DNA of 64,000 nt from an uncultured Collinsella sp. (GTDB lineage: Bacteria; Actinomycetota; Coriobacteriia; Coriobacteriales; Coriobacteriaceae), in contig UQID01000006.1 of assembly GCA_900541045.1 (NCBI GenBank), forward strand, positions 25,666-89,665, in the 5' to 3' direction. Made by a program: the position numbers and the translations under genes. Of the stretch, positions 23,675-31,893 are shown in pieces (the first letter of the stretch is position 1; every line of letters starts with the position of its first letter). The notes beneath the pieces were generated by a model. The model made no database searches and was not told the DNA's origin. It saw only the letters and a program-made list of their open reading frames with translations.

Positions 23675-24856
23675 TTACCCGCGCGGCTTGATTTTATCAC
23701 GTAGCGATTTGAGGTTCTCCAACGCCGCGTTAAGCGTCTCGTCTCGCTTGGCAAAGTGGAAACGAATCAGATGGTTGACGGGCTCGCGGAAGAAGCTCGA
23801 GCCGGGCACGGCGCCCACGCCCACCTTAGATGCGAGGTCCTCGCAGAATTCGAGGTCGCTGTCATAGCCAAACTCAGAGATGTCCATCATGACGTAGTAG
23901 GCGCCCTGCGGCACGTTGTGTTCAAGACCGATGCTATCGAGCCCCTGGCAGAACAGATCGCGTTTGGCGGTATAGAGGTCGAGGACCTCATCGTAATAGC
24001 TGTCGTCGAAGTTGAGGGCGGTGACGACAGCTTCCTGCAGGGGAGCGGCGGCACCCACGGTGAGGAAGTCGTGGACCTTCTTGATGCGCTCGGTGATCTG
24101 GGCCGGGGCAATGGTGTAGCCCAGACGCCAGCCGGTGATGGAGTACGTTTTAGACAGCGAGCTGCAGCTGATAGTGCGCTCGAACATGCCGGGCAGCGTG
24201 GCCATATAGACGTGCTCGTGGGGCGCGTAGACGATGTGCTCGTACACCTCGTCGGTGATGCAGTAGGCGTCGTACTTTTTGCAGAGGTCGGCGATAAAGG
24301 TGAGCTCCTCGCGCGTAAAGACCTTTCCGCAGGGGTTGGAAGGGTTGCACAGGACGATGGCCTTGGGATCATTGTCACGGAAGGCCGCCTCGAGGACCTC
24401 GCGATCGAATTCGAACGTGGGCGGGTTGAGCGGCACGTAGATGGGCTCGGCGCCCGAAAGGATCGTGTCGGCGCCGTAGTTCTCGTAGAACGGCGAGAAG
24501 ATGACGACCTTGTCGCCGGGGTTCGTGACCGTCATCATGGCGGCCATCATGGCCTCGGTGGAACCGCAGGTGACCACGACGTTCTGGTTGGGGTCGACCG
24601 GCATGCCCATAAAGTGCTCCTGCTTGGCGGCGAGCGCCTTGCGCATGGCCTGGGAGCCCCAGGTGATGGAGTACTGGTGATAGAGCGGCTTGGGGTCGCT
24701 GGCGATGGCGCTCAGGCTGTTGAGCAGCTGCGCCGGGGGATCGAAGTCGGGGAAGCCCTGCGAGAGGTTGACGGCACCGTACTTATTGGAGATGCGCGTC
24801 ATGCGGCGGATGACCGAATCGGTAAATCTTGCCGTGCGGTTGGAGAGTTCTTTCAT
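23675..24856 (-). CDS. PLP-dependent class I/II aminotransferase
   Basis: The 393-residue protein is a fold-type I aminotransferase. Signatures are AVNLSQGFPDFDPP, the PLP phosphate region CGSTEAMMAAMM, LCNPSNPCGKVF, ITDEVYEHIVY with the pyridine-contacting Asp, and the Schiff-base Lys in SSLSKTYSITGWRLGY. The SQGFPDF start marks the kynurenine aminotransferase/methionine aminotransferase (YbdL-like) group, but substrate cannot be settled from sequence. The gene is alone, between the kinase gene and the tRNA promoter region. Confidence 0.88.
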   Translation of the reverse strand: MKELSNRTARFTDSVIRRMTRISNKYGAVNLSQGFPDFDPPAQLLNSLSAIASDPKPLYHQYSITWGSQAMRKALAAKQEHFMGMPVDPNQNVVVTCGSTEAMMAAMMTVTNPGDKVVIFSPFYENYGADTILSGAEPIYVPLNPPTFEFDREVLEAAFRDNDPKAIVLCNPSNPCGKVFTREELTFIADLCKKYDAYCITDEVYEHIVYAPHEHVYMATLPGMFERTISCSSLSKTYSITGWRLGYTIAPAQITERIKKVHDFLTVGAAAPLQEAVVTALNFDDSYYDEVLDLYTAKRDLFCQGLDSIGLEHNVPQGAYYVMMDISEFGYDSDLEFCEDLASKVGVGAVPGSSFFREPVNHLIRFHFAKRDETLNAALENLKSLRDKIKPRG

Positions 24857-24966
24857 GACGGTCCTTTCGAGGGTTTGCAGTGGGACAAGTTTACTCCTAT
24901 GAAAAGGGTGGGAATTGCTCGAAACGCGCTCGAAAAACTCTTTTCAAAATTCTTGAAAATTGGGGC

Positions 24967-24995
24967 TTGCATCGCATGGCGTTCCTTGCAATAAT
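24967..24995 (+). promoter_or_regulatory. Promoter of the tRNA-His/tRNA-Lys unit
   Basis: TTGCAT (24967-24972), a 17-base spacer and AATAAT (24990-24995) lie about 27 bases before tRNA-His. Confidence 0.65.
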
Positions 24996-25021
24996 AGTCG
25001 AGCGCGAAGCGCACAGGACAC

Positions 25022-25099
25022 GGTGGGTGTAGCTCAGTTGGCTAGAGCGACGGGTTGTGGTCCCGTAGGTCGAGGGTTCGAGTCCCTTTACCCACCCCA
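25022..25099 (+). tRNA. tRNA-His (GTG)
   Basis: The anticodon loop TTGTGGT lies on an ACGGG/CCCGT stem. The acceptor GTGGGTG pairs with TACCCAC, and the extra 5' G (25022) faces C73, the hallmark of tRNA-His. CCA is encoded (25097-25099). Confidence 0.96.
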
Positions 25100-25121
25100 G
25101 TTCTTGCTTCGTGTTGATATC

Positions 25122-25197
25122 GGGTCGTTAGCTCAGTTGGTAGAGCAGGGGACTCTTAATCCCAAGGTCCAGGGTTCGACCCCCTGACGGCCCACCA
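25122..25197 (+). tRNA. tRNA-Lys (CTT)
   Basis: The anticodon loop CTCTTAA gives anticodon CTT. The acceptor GGGTCGT pairs with ACGGCCC (one G-T pair). The T arm is CAGGG-TTCGACC-CCCTG and CCA is encoded. Its last 20 bases are repeated downstream at 25354-25373. Confidence 0.95.
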
Positions 25198-25450
25198 AAG
25201 ATTGCTAAGACGGTCAACTTCGGTTGGCCGTTTTTTTGTTAACAGTACATTGGGTCGAACCCGTAGGGGCGCGGAGCTGAGGAAATGCGCGAGCATTTGC
25301 CAGCGCAGCGCGCAAGGCGCGAAGCGCCGCAGCGGCCGCCTGCGCAGCAGGCTGACCCCCTGACGGCCCACCAAAGCATGTTAAGACGGTCAACGAAAGT
25401 TGGCCGTCTTTTTTTGTTGACCTCGTATGGGGTCGAACCCGTCGGGGCAC
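25178..25450 (+). repeat. Tandem copy of tRNA-Lys 3' end, terminator and flank (att-like scar)
   Basis: A 23-base sequence from the tRNA-Lys 3' end through the CCA (25178-25200) recurs exactly at 25354-25376. The order continues in both copies: TTAAGACGGTCAAC/CTAAGACGGTCAAC, a tetraloop, GTTGGCCGT, a T run, then GGGTCGAACCCGT(A/C)GGGGC. The period is 176 bases. The 100 bases between the copies are GC-rich with no ORF. This is the pattern left by an integrase that uses a tRNA 3' end as attachment site, though no integrase gene is in the window. Confidence 0.85.
25210..25238 (+). terminator. Terminator of the tRNA unit
   Basis: ACGGTCAAC-TTCG-GTTGGCCGT followed by seven T residues. A diverged copy (ACGGTCAAC-GAAA-GTTGGCCGT) lies at about 25386-25408. 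Confidence 0.9.
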
Positions 25451-25458
25451 AGCCGCTT

Positions 25459-26319
25459 TCACAAATCGAGTCTACCCTGCGGATCGGTAAATCCGTCAGT
25501 ACCCTCCTTGAGTTTCTTCTCGTCTGCCTTCACACGGCGCTCGAGCTTCTTTGTGTCCTCGGCAGGTGGTAGATTTTCGGGGACAATTCCGCGGTCGATG
25601 AGGCTGCCACGCACGCTTGTGTTGTTCTCGACGTGCTCTTGCTTGATTTGGTCCAGACCGTACAGGTCGTGTTCCTCTGCGTTGAAAGCAGTCATCGAGT
25701 TCGTAAGGTCCTTTGCTTTGATGAGGACATCGGCTAACCTGTCCGCCAATGCCGCGCTCTTGGGTACGCCGAGCTGCTGCTTCATTTCCGCCGTGCTTCT
25801 GCCGCCGAATAACGCTTCATCGCCCTTCGACTTGATGATCGCGAATCCTTTGGAGTCCACGCCGCGTTTGAACGCAATACCCGAGAGCTGTTTCTCTGAA
25901 TCGGATAGCGAGTGGCGCGCCTGCAAGCGCTGAATCTCTGCGAAGCGCTGCTCTATGAGCTCTTGGCGGCGCGTCTGCACGGCAAAGTATGCCTGGGCGA
26001 GTGCGATCTCTGGCTTGTTTGAATCTCCGTTCTGGGCGATTAAATAGCATGCATAGCGCGTAAGTTTGTAGTCTTTAACCGCGCGAGCGGCGACACCGGC
26101 AGTTACCATTTTCGTGGTGTCACGAAAATGGGAATCAACTGGAGTTTTGTTTGTTTCGCACGAGACTTTTGCCCTCTTAACAACTTCGGCGAAGTTCTCC
26201 CATCGAGTGTATCCCATGGGTTCCATTAAATCGCGTGCGAGCCAATACTCAACCCCGTCTTCCACATTGGCGTAGCTATCAAGTTCGACACGCCACTTTT
26301 CGATATCCCTGTTGTCCAT
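25459..26319 (-). CDS. dinD: DinD-like DNA-damage-inducible protein
   Basis: The 286-residue product matches DinD: an N-terminal BRO-N-like segment with EYWLARDLMEPMGYTRWENF and VKDYKLTRYACYLIAQNGD, then QAYFAVQTRRQELIEQ and a C-terminal helical, charged region. E. coli DinD inhibits RecA filament activity after damage. The start ATG 26319 has GAGGAAGAG just upstream; the longer frame is rejected. No LexA-type palindrome is visible in the 160 bases upstream, so SOS control is unproven. Its place beside a duplicated tRNA 3' end fits an accessory gene brought in by integration. Confidence 0.85.
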   Translation of the reverse strand: MDNRDIEKWRVELDSYANVEDGVEYWLARDLMEPMGYTRWENFAEVVKRAKVSCETNKTPVDSHFRDTTKMVTAGVAARAVKDYKLTRYACYLIAQNGDSNKPEIALAQAYFAVQTRRQELIEQRFAEIQRLQARHSLSDSEKQLSGIAFKRGVDSKGFAIIKSKGDEALFGGRSTAEMKQQLGVPKSAALADRLADVLIKAKDLTNSMTAFNAEEHDLYGLDQIKQEHVENNTSVRGSLIDRGIVPENLPPAEDTKKLERRVKADEKKLKEGTDGFTDPQGRLDL

Positions 26320-26480
26320 ATCTCTTCCTCTCTGGTCTGTTGTCTGCACGGGCTTTGTCCTCTCTATATTCAGAATAATGATACGCAGCCGTGCGGACAC
26401 CAATGAGCCCCGTGTTGCTTCTAGTCCGCGGGGCCGATAGATATCGATAAGTTGTATTCTGTTTTGGATAGGGGCTCAGC

Positions 26481-28007
26481 CTAGTCCGCTCGATAGTGCG
26501 AACCGAGGCTTTCGGTTCGTTTGCGCATGGCTTTGACCATCTCCGCAGCCAGCTGAATTTGCGACTGTAGGCGCGCGAGGGCAGCGATTTCGCTGTCGTT
26601 GGCACGCGGCTTATTTAGAGTCGTGGCTTCATCTTGCAGGCTTTCAAGCTCCTGCAGCGCCTTGGATAGACCCGCATCGGTCCTGTTGATCATGCAGTAG
26701 TCACTCATTGTGTGCTTGAGGCAGCGGGTTAGGCGCTCGGCGACTGCTGTAGCGATGCCATGCTCGGGGAGGGCGACATCCTCCGGTGCGTCAGCCTCGG
26801 GAGCGTCCAGTGCTGCTCGAGCCGCCGATGCGCCCGCAATGTGCCCGAATACGATGCCATTGGCGCTCGACAGCCCTCCGATGCGGTCGGCGCCGTGCAT
26901 GCCGCCTGTTGCCTCGCCACAGGCGTAGAGGCCCTCAACGCCCGTGTACGCGGTCCTGTCGATCTTGATGCCGCCGTTGGCCGCGTGGGCATACATCGCC
27001 ACACGCATCTCGTCGCTCGGAGCGATACCATGCTCGTCTTGTAGCCAAGTGGCAAAGGTCTGCACGAACTCGGGGACATTCTCTCGCGGGAAGTCGTAGT
27101 GGAGCGCCAGACCTTCGGCACCCGCTTGATCGACAGCAAGATCGATGGCGCGGGAAGCTAAGCGCGAAGTGAAGGGGCCATATCCTGAGCGTTGCTCAAG
27201 CAGATCGTCTAACTTTTCGTTGGCAATGTCGACCGGTTGGTCAAACGTGACGTAGCGCCAGGTCTTTTCGTTAAAGACCAGGTTGCGCTTAGGTTCAATG
27301 AAACCGGGCATCATCTGCATGAACTCTATATTAGTAAGCGATGCACCGTGCGCCAGCGCGATGGCCTGCGAGGAGCTGAGTACATCGGCCGAAGTGAGGC
27401 TGCGTTCGAATAGACCGCCAGTGCCGCCGGCTGCGATGATAGTGGCCTTTGCTGCAAAGGTCACGATGCGCTCGTCTGTTTGGTTGTAGAGCACGGCGCC
27501 GGTAATCTTTCCGGTTGTGCTTTCAACAAGGTCTATAAGCTCGTGTCGGGGGAGCAGACGAATGCCAAGAGACTTGATCTGGGCCGCACACGCGTCTTCA
27601 AGAGGCTTGCGGGTCAGGCCGCGCCAATTGCGTGTCTTATGGTCAAAGCAGGGGATAAATTGCTTTTGCTGGGCGCTCTCGGCGCTTTGCGGACGCTGGA
27701 GCTCAACACCCAGATCTTGCTCGAGCCATTGGATGGCCTGGGGGATACCGTGGACAAACGTCTGGACGAGCGTAGGGTCGGCTACGCCGCCGCCGACGGC
27801 CTGGATGGTGTCGATAAGGTCCTGTTCGTCGTCTTCGTCGACGGGCCCAATAAGCCCGAGGCCCCAGGTGCCCGGGAAGAAGCTCGACCCGCTCATGGTC
27901 TTGCCGGCGCTTGCGATGGCAACGGTCGCACCCGCGCTTGCTGCTTCTATGGCGGCGCAAAGGCCAGCGATGCCCGATCCGATTACCAGTACATCAGTTG
28001 ATTCCAT
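26481..28007 (-). CDS. FAD-dependent oxidoreductase, NadB/fumarate-reductase-like
   Basis: The 508-residue protein has the FAD dinucleotide fold at its start (VLVIGSGIAGLCAAIEAASAG), SSFFPGTWGLGLIG in place of the usual SxAAxGG loop, the conserved TIIAAGGTGGLFERS, ANGGIKID-containing substrate region, and the C-terminal CGEATGGMHGADRIGGLSSANGIVFG. This is the L-aspartate oxidase/fumarate reductase flavoprotein superfamily. No iron-sulfur subunit, nadA or nadC is adjacent, and the substrate loop is atypical, so NadB is not assigned. The ATG 28007 follows AGAAAGGA. The last ~120 residues form a helical domain. Confidence 0.8.
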   Translation of the reverse strand: MESTDVLVIGSGIAGLCAAIEAASAGATVAIASAGKTMSGSSFFPGTWGLGLIGPVDEDDEQDLIDTIQAVGGGVADPTLVQTFVHGIPQAIQWLEQDLGVELQRPQSAESAQQKQFIPCFDHKTRNWRGLTRKPLEDACAAQIKSLGIRLLPRHELIDLVESTTGKITGAVLYNQTDERIVTFAAKATIIAAGGTGGLFERSLTSADVLSSSQAIALAHGASLTNIEFMQMMPGFIEPKRNLVFNEKTWRYVTFDQPVDIANEKLDDLLEQRSGYGPFTSRLASRAIDLAVDQAGAEGLALHYDFPRENVPEFVQTFATWLQDEHGIAPSDEMRVAMYAHAANGGIKIDRTAYTGVEGLYACGEATGGMHGADRIGGLSSANGIVFGHIAGASAARAALDAPEADAPEDVALPEHGIATAVAERLTRCLKHTMSDYCMINRTDAGLSKALQELESLQDEATTLNKPRANDSEIAALARLQSQIQLAAEMVKAMRKRTESLGSHYRAD

Positions 28008-28189
28008 GGGATTCCTTTCTCGTTCGCGCATTGTCGCACGGGAGATTGGCAAAGGTATCGCAAAGATTGGATAAATCGGTAAAGGGCAAATATGGCGTGT
28101 GGACGTTAGGGTCGCTTGGCGGCTCCTTCCCATCACGCCTTACGTTCCATCAGAACTGATATATCGGCTCTTGAACGCTTTGCGGCGAC

Positions 28190-28224
28190 AAAAAAGAGCC
28201 GCTACCCGTGCGGGTAGCGGCTCT
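28190..28224 (-). terminator. Terminator of the GGGtGRT operon
   Basis: AGAGCCGCTACCC-GTGC-GGGTAGCGGCTCT is a perfect 13-bp stem; on the minus strand six T residues follow. It lies 35 bases after the GGGtGRT gene stop. Confidence 0.92.
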
Positions 28225-28258
28225 AAAGCTCAACTATATGAGCATTGCGCGGGCGCGA

Positions 28259-29263
28259 TTAGGCCCTGAGGGCCTCCTCGACGGCGACAGCGCAGGCGAC
28301 GGTGGCACCGACCATGGGGTTGTTGCCCATGCCGATGAGACCCATCATGTCGACGTGCGCAGGCACGGAGGAAGAACCGGCGAACTGGGCGTCGGAGTGC
28401 ATACGGCCCATGGTGTCGGTCATGCCGTAAGAGGCAGGGCCGGCGCCCATGTTGTCCGGGTGCAGGGTACGGCCAGTGCCGCCACCAGAAGCGACGGAGA
28501 AGTACTTCTTGCCAGCCTCGAGGCGCTCCTTCTTGTAGGTGCCAGCGACGGGGTGCTGGAAGCGCGTCGGGTTGGTGGAGTTGCCGGTGATCGAGATGTC
28601 GACGTTCTCGTGCCACATGATGGCAACGCCCTCGCGGACGTCGTCGGCGCCGTAGCAGTTGACGGCGGCGCGGGGACCATCGGAGTAGGGGATGGTCTCG
28701 ACGACCTTGAGCTCGCCCGTGAAGTAGTCGAACTGGGTCTTCACGTAGGTGAAGCCGTTGATGCGGGCGATGATCTGAGCGGCGTCCTTGCCCAGACCGT
28801 TGAGGATAACGCGCAGCGGCTTCTTACGAGCCTTGTTGGCGTTCAGAGCCAGGCCGATAGCGCCCTCAGCGGCAGCGAAGGACTCATGGCCAGCCAGGAA
28901 GGCGAAGCACTCGGTGTCGTCGGAGAGCAGCATGGCGCCCAGGTTACCGTGACCCAGACCGACCTTGCGGTCCTCGGCGACGGAGCCGGGAACGGTGAAG
29001 GCCTGGATGCCCTCGCCGATGATGGCGGCAGCCTCAGAAGCAGTCTTGGCGCCACGCTTGACAGCGAGAGCGCAGCCGAGGGTGTAGGCCCACTCGGCGT
29101 TCTGGAAGGCGATGGACTGGGTGTTGTTGACGATCTCACGCGGGTTGAAGCCCTTGTCGGTGCAGATCTGCAGAGCTTCCTCGAGGGAGGCGATGCCGTT
29201 GTCGGCGAGGCACTTGTTGATCTTGTCAGCGCGGCGCTCGTAACCTTCGAACGTAACAGTCAT
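28259..29263 (-). CDS. GGGtGRT protein (uncharacterised conserved family)
   Basis: The 334-residue protein carries the namesake motif GGGTGRT at residues 260-266, inside a conserved block ASGGGTGRTLHPDNMG. The N-terminal third reads FEGYERRADKINKCLADNGI, with FNPREIVNNTQSIAFQNAEWAYTLG following. A GLGHGNLGAMLLSDDTECFAFLAGHESFAAAEGAIGLALNANKAR section and a small-residue-rich C-terminus complete it. The family is common in anaerobic Firmicutes and Coriobacteria and, as far as I know, has no assigned biochemical role. Codon use is extremely biased, like argS, which predicts strong expression. It follows the scaffold-protein gene by 18 bases in the same operon. Confidence 0.9.
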   Translation of the reverse strand: MTVTFEGYERRADKINKCLADNGIASLEEALQICTDKGFNPREIVNNTQSIAFQNAEWAYTLGCALAVKRGAKTASEAAAIIGEGIQAFTVPGSVAEDRKVGLGHGNLGAMLLSDDTECFAFLAGHESFAAAEGAIGLALNANKARKKPLRVILNGLGKDAAQIIARINGFTYVKTQFDYFTGELKVVETIPYSDGPRAAVNCYGADDVREGVAIMWHENVDISITGNSTNPTRFQHPVAGTYKKERLEAGKKYFSVASGGGTGRTLHPDNMGAGPASYGMTDTMGRMHSDAQFAGSSSVPAHVDMMGLIGMGNNPMVGATVACAVAVEEALRA

Positions 29264-29281
29264 AGTTATTTCCCTCCCTTT

Positions 29282-30016
29282 CTACTCGTGAACCGGGAAC
29301 ACGCTAGCGACGGAGTGAGTCTCCTCGTCGGTGCGCGGGTCGATGTACTTGGCAGCGTTCTCCCACTGACCATAGTGACCCATAGCGCCAGCGATGGCCT
29401 CCTCGGGGGTCTTGCCGGCCTTGACGGCGTCGGTGAACTTACCGAGGTTCAGGAACTCGAACGCGATGATCTCGTTCTTGTCGTTGAGAGCCATGCGGGT
29501 GACGTAGCCCTGAGCGAGCTCGAGGTAACGAGCGCCCTTGGCCTTGGTGCCGAACATGGTGCCGACCTGAGAGCGAAGGCCCTTGCCGAGGTCGTCGAGG
29601 GAGGCGCCCACGGGCAGGCCGCCCTCGGAGAACGCGGTCTGGCTGCGGCCGTAAACGATCTGCAGGAAGATCTCGCGCATAGCAACGTTGATGGCGTCGC
29701 AGACGAGGTCGGTGTTGAGGGCCTCGAGGATGGTCTTACCGGGAAGGATCTCGGAAGCCATAGCGGCAGAGTGGGTCATGCCCGAGCAGCCGATGGTCTC
29801 AACGAGGGCCTCCTCGATGATGCCGTCCTTGACGTTCAGCGTGAGCTTGCAGGCGCCCTGCTGAGGTGCGCACCAACCCACACCGTGCGTAAGACCGGAG
29901 ATGTCGGAAATCTCCTTAGCCTGGACCCACTTGCCCTCCTCGGGGATGGGTGCGGGGCCGTGGTATGCACCCTTGGCAACGGGGCACATGTTCTCCACTT
30001 CCTGTGAGTACTGCAT
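29282..30016 (-). CDS. Iron-sulfur cluster scaffold-like protein paired with GGGtGRT
   Basis: The 244-residue product is a NifU/IscU-fold-related protein. It has spaced cysteines at CPVAKG, GWCAPQQGAC, ETIGCSGMTHSAAMAS and LVCDAINVAM that resemble the three-Cys cluster site of U-type scaffolds, then an extra C-terminal region of about 110 residues not found in IscU. The start ATG 30016 has GAGAGGAGAG upstream; a TATTAT -10-like element lies about 95 bases further up (30110-30115). It is first gene of a two-gene operon with the GGGtGRT protein. Its codon use is also highly biased. It is separate from the SUF cluster, which has its own SufU. Confidence 0.85.
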   Translation of the reverse strand: MQYSQEVENMCPVAKGAYHGPAPIPEEGKWVQAKEISDISGLTHGVGWCAPQQGACKLTLNVKDGIIEEALVETIGCSGMTHSAAMASEILPGKTILEALNTDLVCDAINVAMREIFLQIVYGRSQTAFSEGGLPVGASLDDLGKGLRSQVGTMFGTKAKGARYLELAQGYVTRMALNDKNEIIAFEFLNLGKFTDAVKAGKTPEEAIAGAMGHYGQWENAAKYIDPRTDEETHSVASVFPVHE

Positions 30017-30408
30017 GCCTCTCCTCTCTATCGTGTTGGCGTCCCGTCTGGGGGTCGTGGCTGGCGATTGCCGGGCGACCCTTCGAAAGGGACATGACAT
30101 GCAGCCCCTATAATACCGCGAAATGCACGGAATATTCGGCGAACGGCTCAGTTTTCGTAGCGAGAAGCGCGGAACTTTCAATTGAAACGATTTAACTAAA
30201 CTGTTTGTGGTTGTGCGGTCCGTTGAAGGGGCTCGGTTGTGGTCAAGCTTTTGGCAAGGCTGCGTTGCCTGACCTGTGGCTATATTGCCGTTCGCCATCG
30301 GATTGCCGCCTTTTACCGTCGACGGGTGCCATTTTGCGTGAATGTTTTGATGGCACGTTTCAATCGTGATGTATTGGATGGTAAGCAGATCCCGGCGAAG
30401 GGAGCGCC
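30017..30408. other. Intergenic region between the scaffold operon and the RAYT remnant
   Basis: It holds the leader of the minus-strand operon, with CTTCGAAAGGG-type short palindromes and a TATTAT -10-like element (30110-30115). The half nearest the RAYT gene has no recognisable feature. Confidence 0.4.
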
Positions 30409-31222
30409 ATGCAGCGCGTTTGGAAAACGATCACCGGTTTTTACCATGTTTGTGCCCGCGGTATGGGCGGGCAGTTGATCTTTGAGAGCGACGAGGACCG
30501 GTGGGAGTTTTTGGAACTGATGCGCGACTGCTGCCGCGATGCCCAGGTGACGATTGTGGCCTGGTGTCTCATGAGCGACTACGTGGATCTGGTGCTTTTG
30601 GATTACGAGGACGAAATGAGCGCTGCTATGCAGCGGCTGCTGTTGACGTATGCTCGTCGGTTCAATAAGCGCGCTGGGCGCGCGGGCTGCCTATTTCGTG
30701 AGCGTTTTGAGCGCCGCTCGCTCGATACCGACTGGCAGGTGATGGAGGCTATTCGCTCCGTACACGCCGATCCGCAGGAGGAGGGCATTAGCCTAATCGA
30801 GCGTTATCCCTGGAGCAGCTTTGCGGAGCATCTGCGCGCTTACGACAGCGATGCGGCCGATGTCACGAGGGGGTTTTTCCGATCCTTCTTGTGTACTTGA
30901 ACTTTTTGGTTCTGCCGAGGGCTTTATTGCCTATTCGCTAGCGATGCCCGACGGCGGCGAACCGGTGCTGTGCGATATGAAAGAGACGGAGTGGGAACGC
31001 CACGCCTTTGCCGACAGGTTGGCGAAGAGCCTCGGGGCTCCGCTCCACGGGGTTAAAGCCGCACCGCCGGCGCGGCGCGATGCCGTTATCGTTGGATTGC
31101 GCGATGCCGGATTTACGGTGCGTCAGATTGAGCACTATACCGGGATTGGCAAAAGTACGGTTTCTCGTATTGTGCGGACCCGCACGGGGACGGCGATGCG
31201 GGCTGGCGGAAACGTGATGTAG
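30409..31222 (+). pseudogene. Frame-broken REP-associated tyrosine transposase (RAYT) remnant
   Basis: The first part (30409-30900) has the IS200-like Y1 fold: FYHVCARGMGGQLIFESDED, then AWCLMSDYVDLVLL where active members have HVH, and IRSVHADP where they have YIHxNP. So both the His pair (now Tyr58, Asp60) and the nucleophile Tyr (now Ser117) are lost. At a GGGGGTTTTT run near 30871 the frame shifts by +1, and the second frame (to 31222) supplies the expected C-terminal part, ELFGSAEGFIAY and a helix-turn-helix TVRQIEHYTGIGKSTVSRIV. AAGGGAG precedes the ATG. A one-base indel or assembly error in the run explains the break. Confidence 0.85.
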
Positions 31223-31381
31223 GGCTGCCTGTGCACCGCGGCTGGGGTCGTTCATGCGCCGCAACCTGCGTTCTAAATGCTTAGTACGCTGACTGCACTT
31301 CTTGATATGCATAGAACGATTGCCGTCTTGCATAAAAATACGGCTCAGTCCGGTTTTACCCGCGCCTACCCCCGTCCACAC

Positions 31382-31617
31382 CGTGCAAAAAGCGGAGTTT
31401 TCAGCATCGTGGTGCTGTCGGCACCGCCGTAATCTTGAAATATATGGGTCCCGAAGCCATTTATGCCTGCCGATGTGCCTCCAAAGCGCATGCTTGTGAC
31501 CCCTGAGACCACTATGCTTGTTCTAAAACGATATAAAAGGGTGCCTGGAGACGTTGATTAACGCTTTCAATGCGTATACACGCAACTTGGCGTGCTGAAA
31601 ACTCGCAAAAATGCACG
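31382..31617. repeat. Inverted-repeat element, 25-base arms, 236 bp
   Basis: CGTGCAAAAAGCGGAGTTTTCAGCA-type left arm (31382-31406) matches the complement of the right arm (31593-31617): CGTGCA at the outer end and AGTTTTCAGCA at the inner end are exact, with an A-run/T-run block between. No ORF is convincing inside. It resembles a MITE and lies after the RAYT remnant. The rest of 31223-31820 shows nothing else. Confidence 0.75.
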
Positions 31618-31820
31618 CCGTACCCTATGGGACCCGTCTGTGGCGGGCGCGAAGCGAACCGGAGCCCAGCAGGACGGGGCATGGGGCGTTGCTTGGGGTG
31701 CCCGTGGCTCTGTCGCTAGCCGTTGGCACTGTGGAAAACGTCCGTGTTTGCGGCTGGCTGTTCGGTAAATGACAGGGCGAGCGCCGGACGCGCGAACTTT
31801 GTGTGTCCGAGGCGTTATGA

Positions 31821-31853
31821 AAAAGCCGAGCCGCCCGTATTGGGCGGCTCGGC
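31821..31853 (-). terminator. Terminator of the suf operon
   Basis: GCCGAGCCGCCC-GTATT-GGGCGGCTCGGC is a perfect 12-bp stem; on the minus strand TTTT follows. It lies 40 bases after the sufU stop. Confidence 0.92.
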
Positions 31854-31893
31854 AATCAAACCCTTTGATCTGGGGCATCCGCTTCTGGCTAGT

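Noticed and set aside
26320..26480. LexA box for dinD
   Set aside because: No GAAC..GTTC-type palindrome of the Gram-positive SOS kind is seen.
25022..26480. Intact integrated element at tRNA-Lys
   Set aside because: No integrase, excisionase or second intact element border; only a duplicated tRNA end and one accessory gene remain.
30860..30885. Programmed frameshift in the RAYT gene
   Set aside because: The G5T5 run is in the wrong phase for a -1 heptamer and the needed shift is +1 with no known stimulator nearby; a simple indel is likelier, although not proven.
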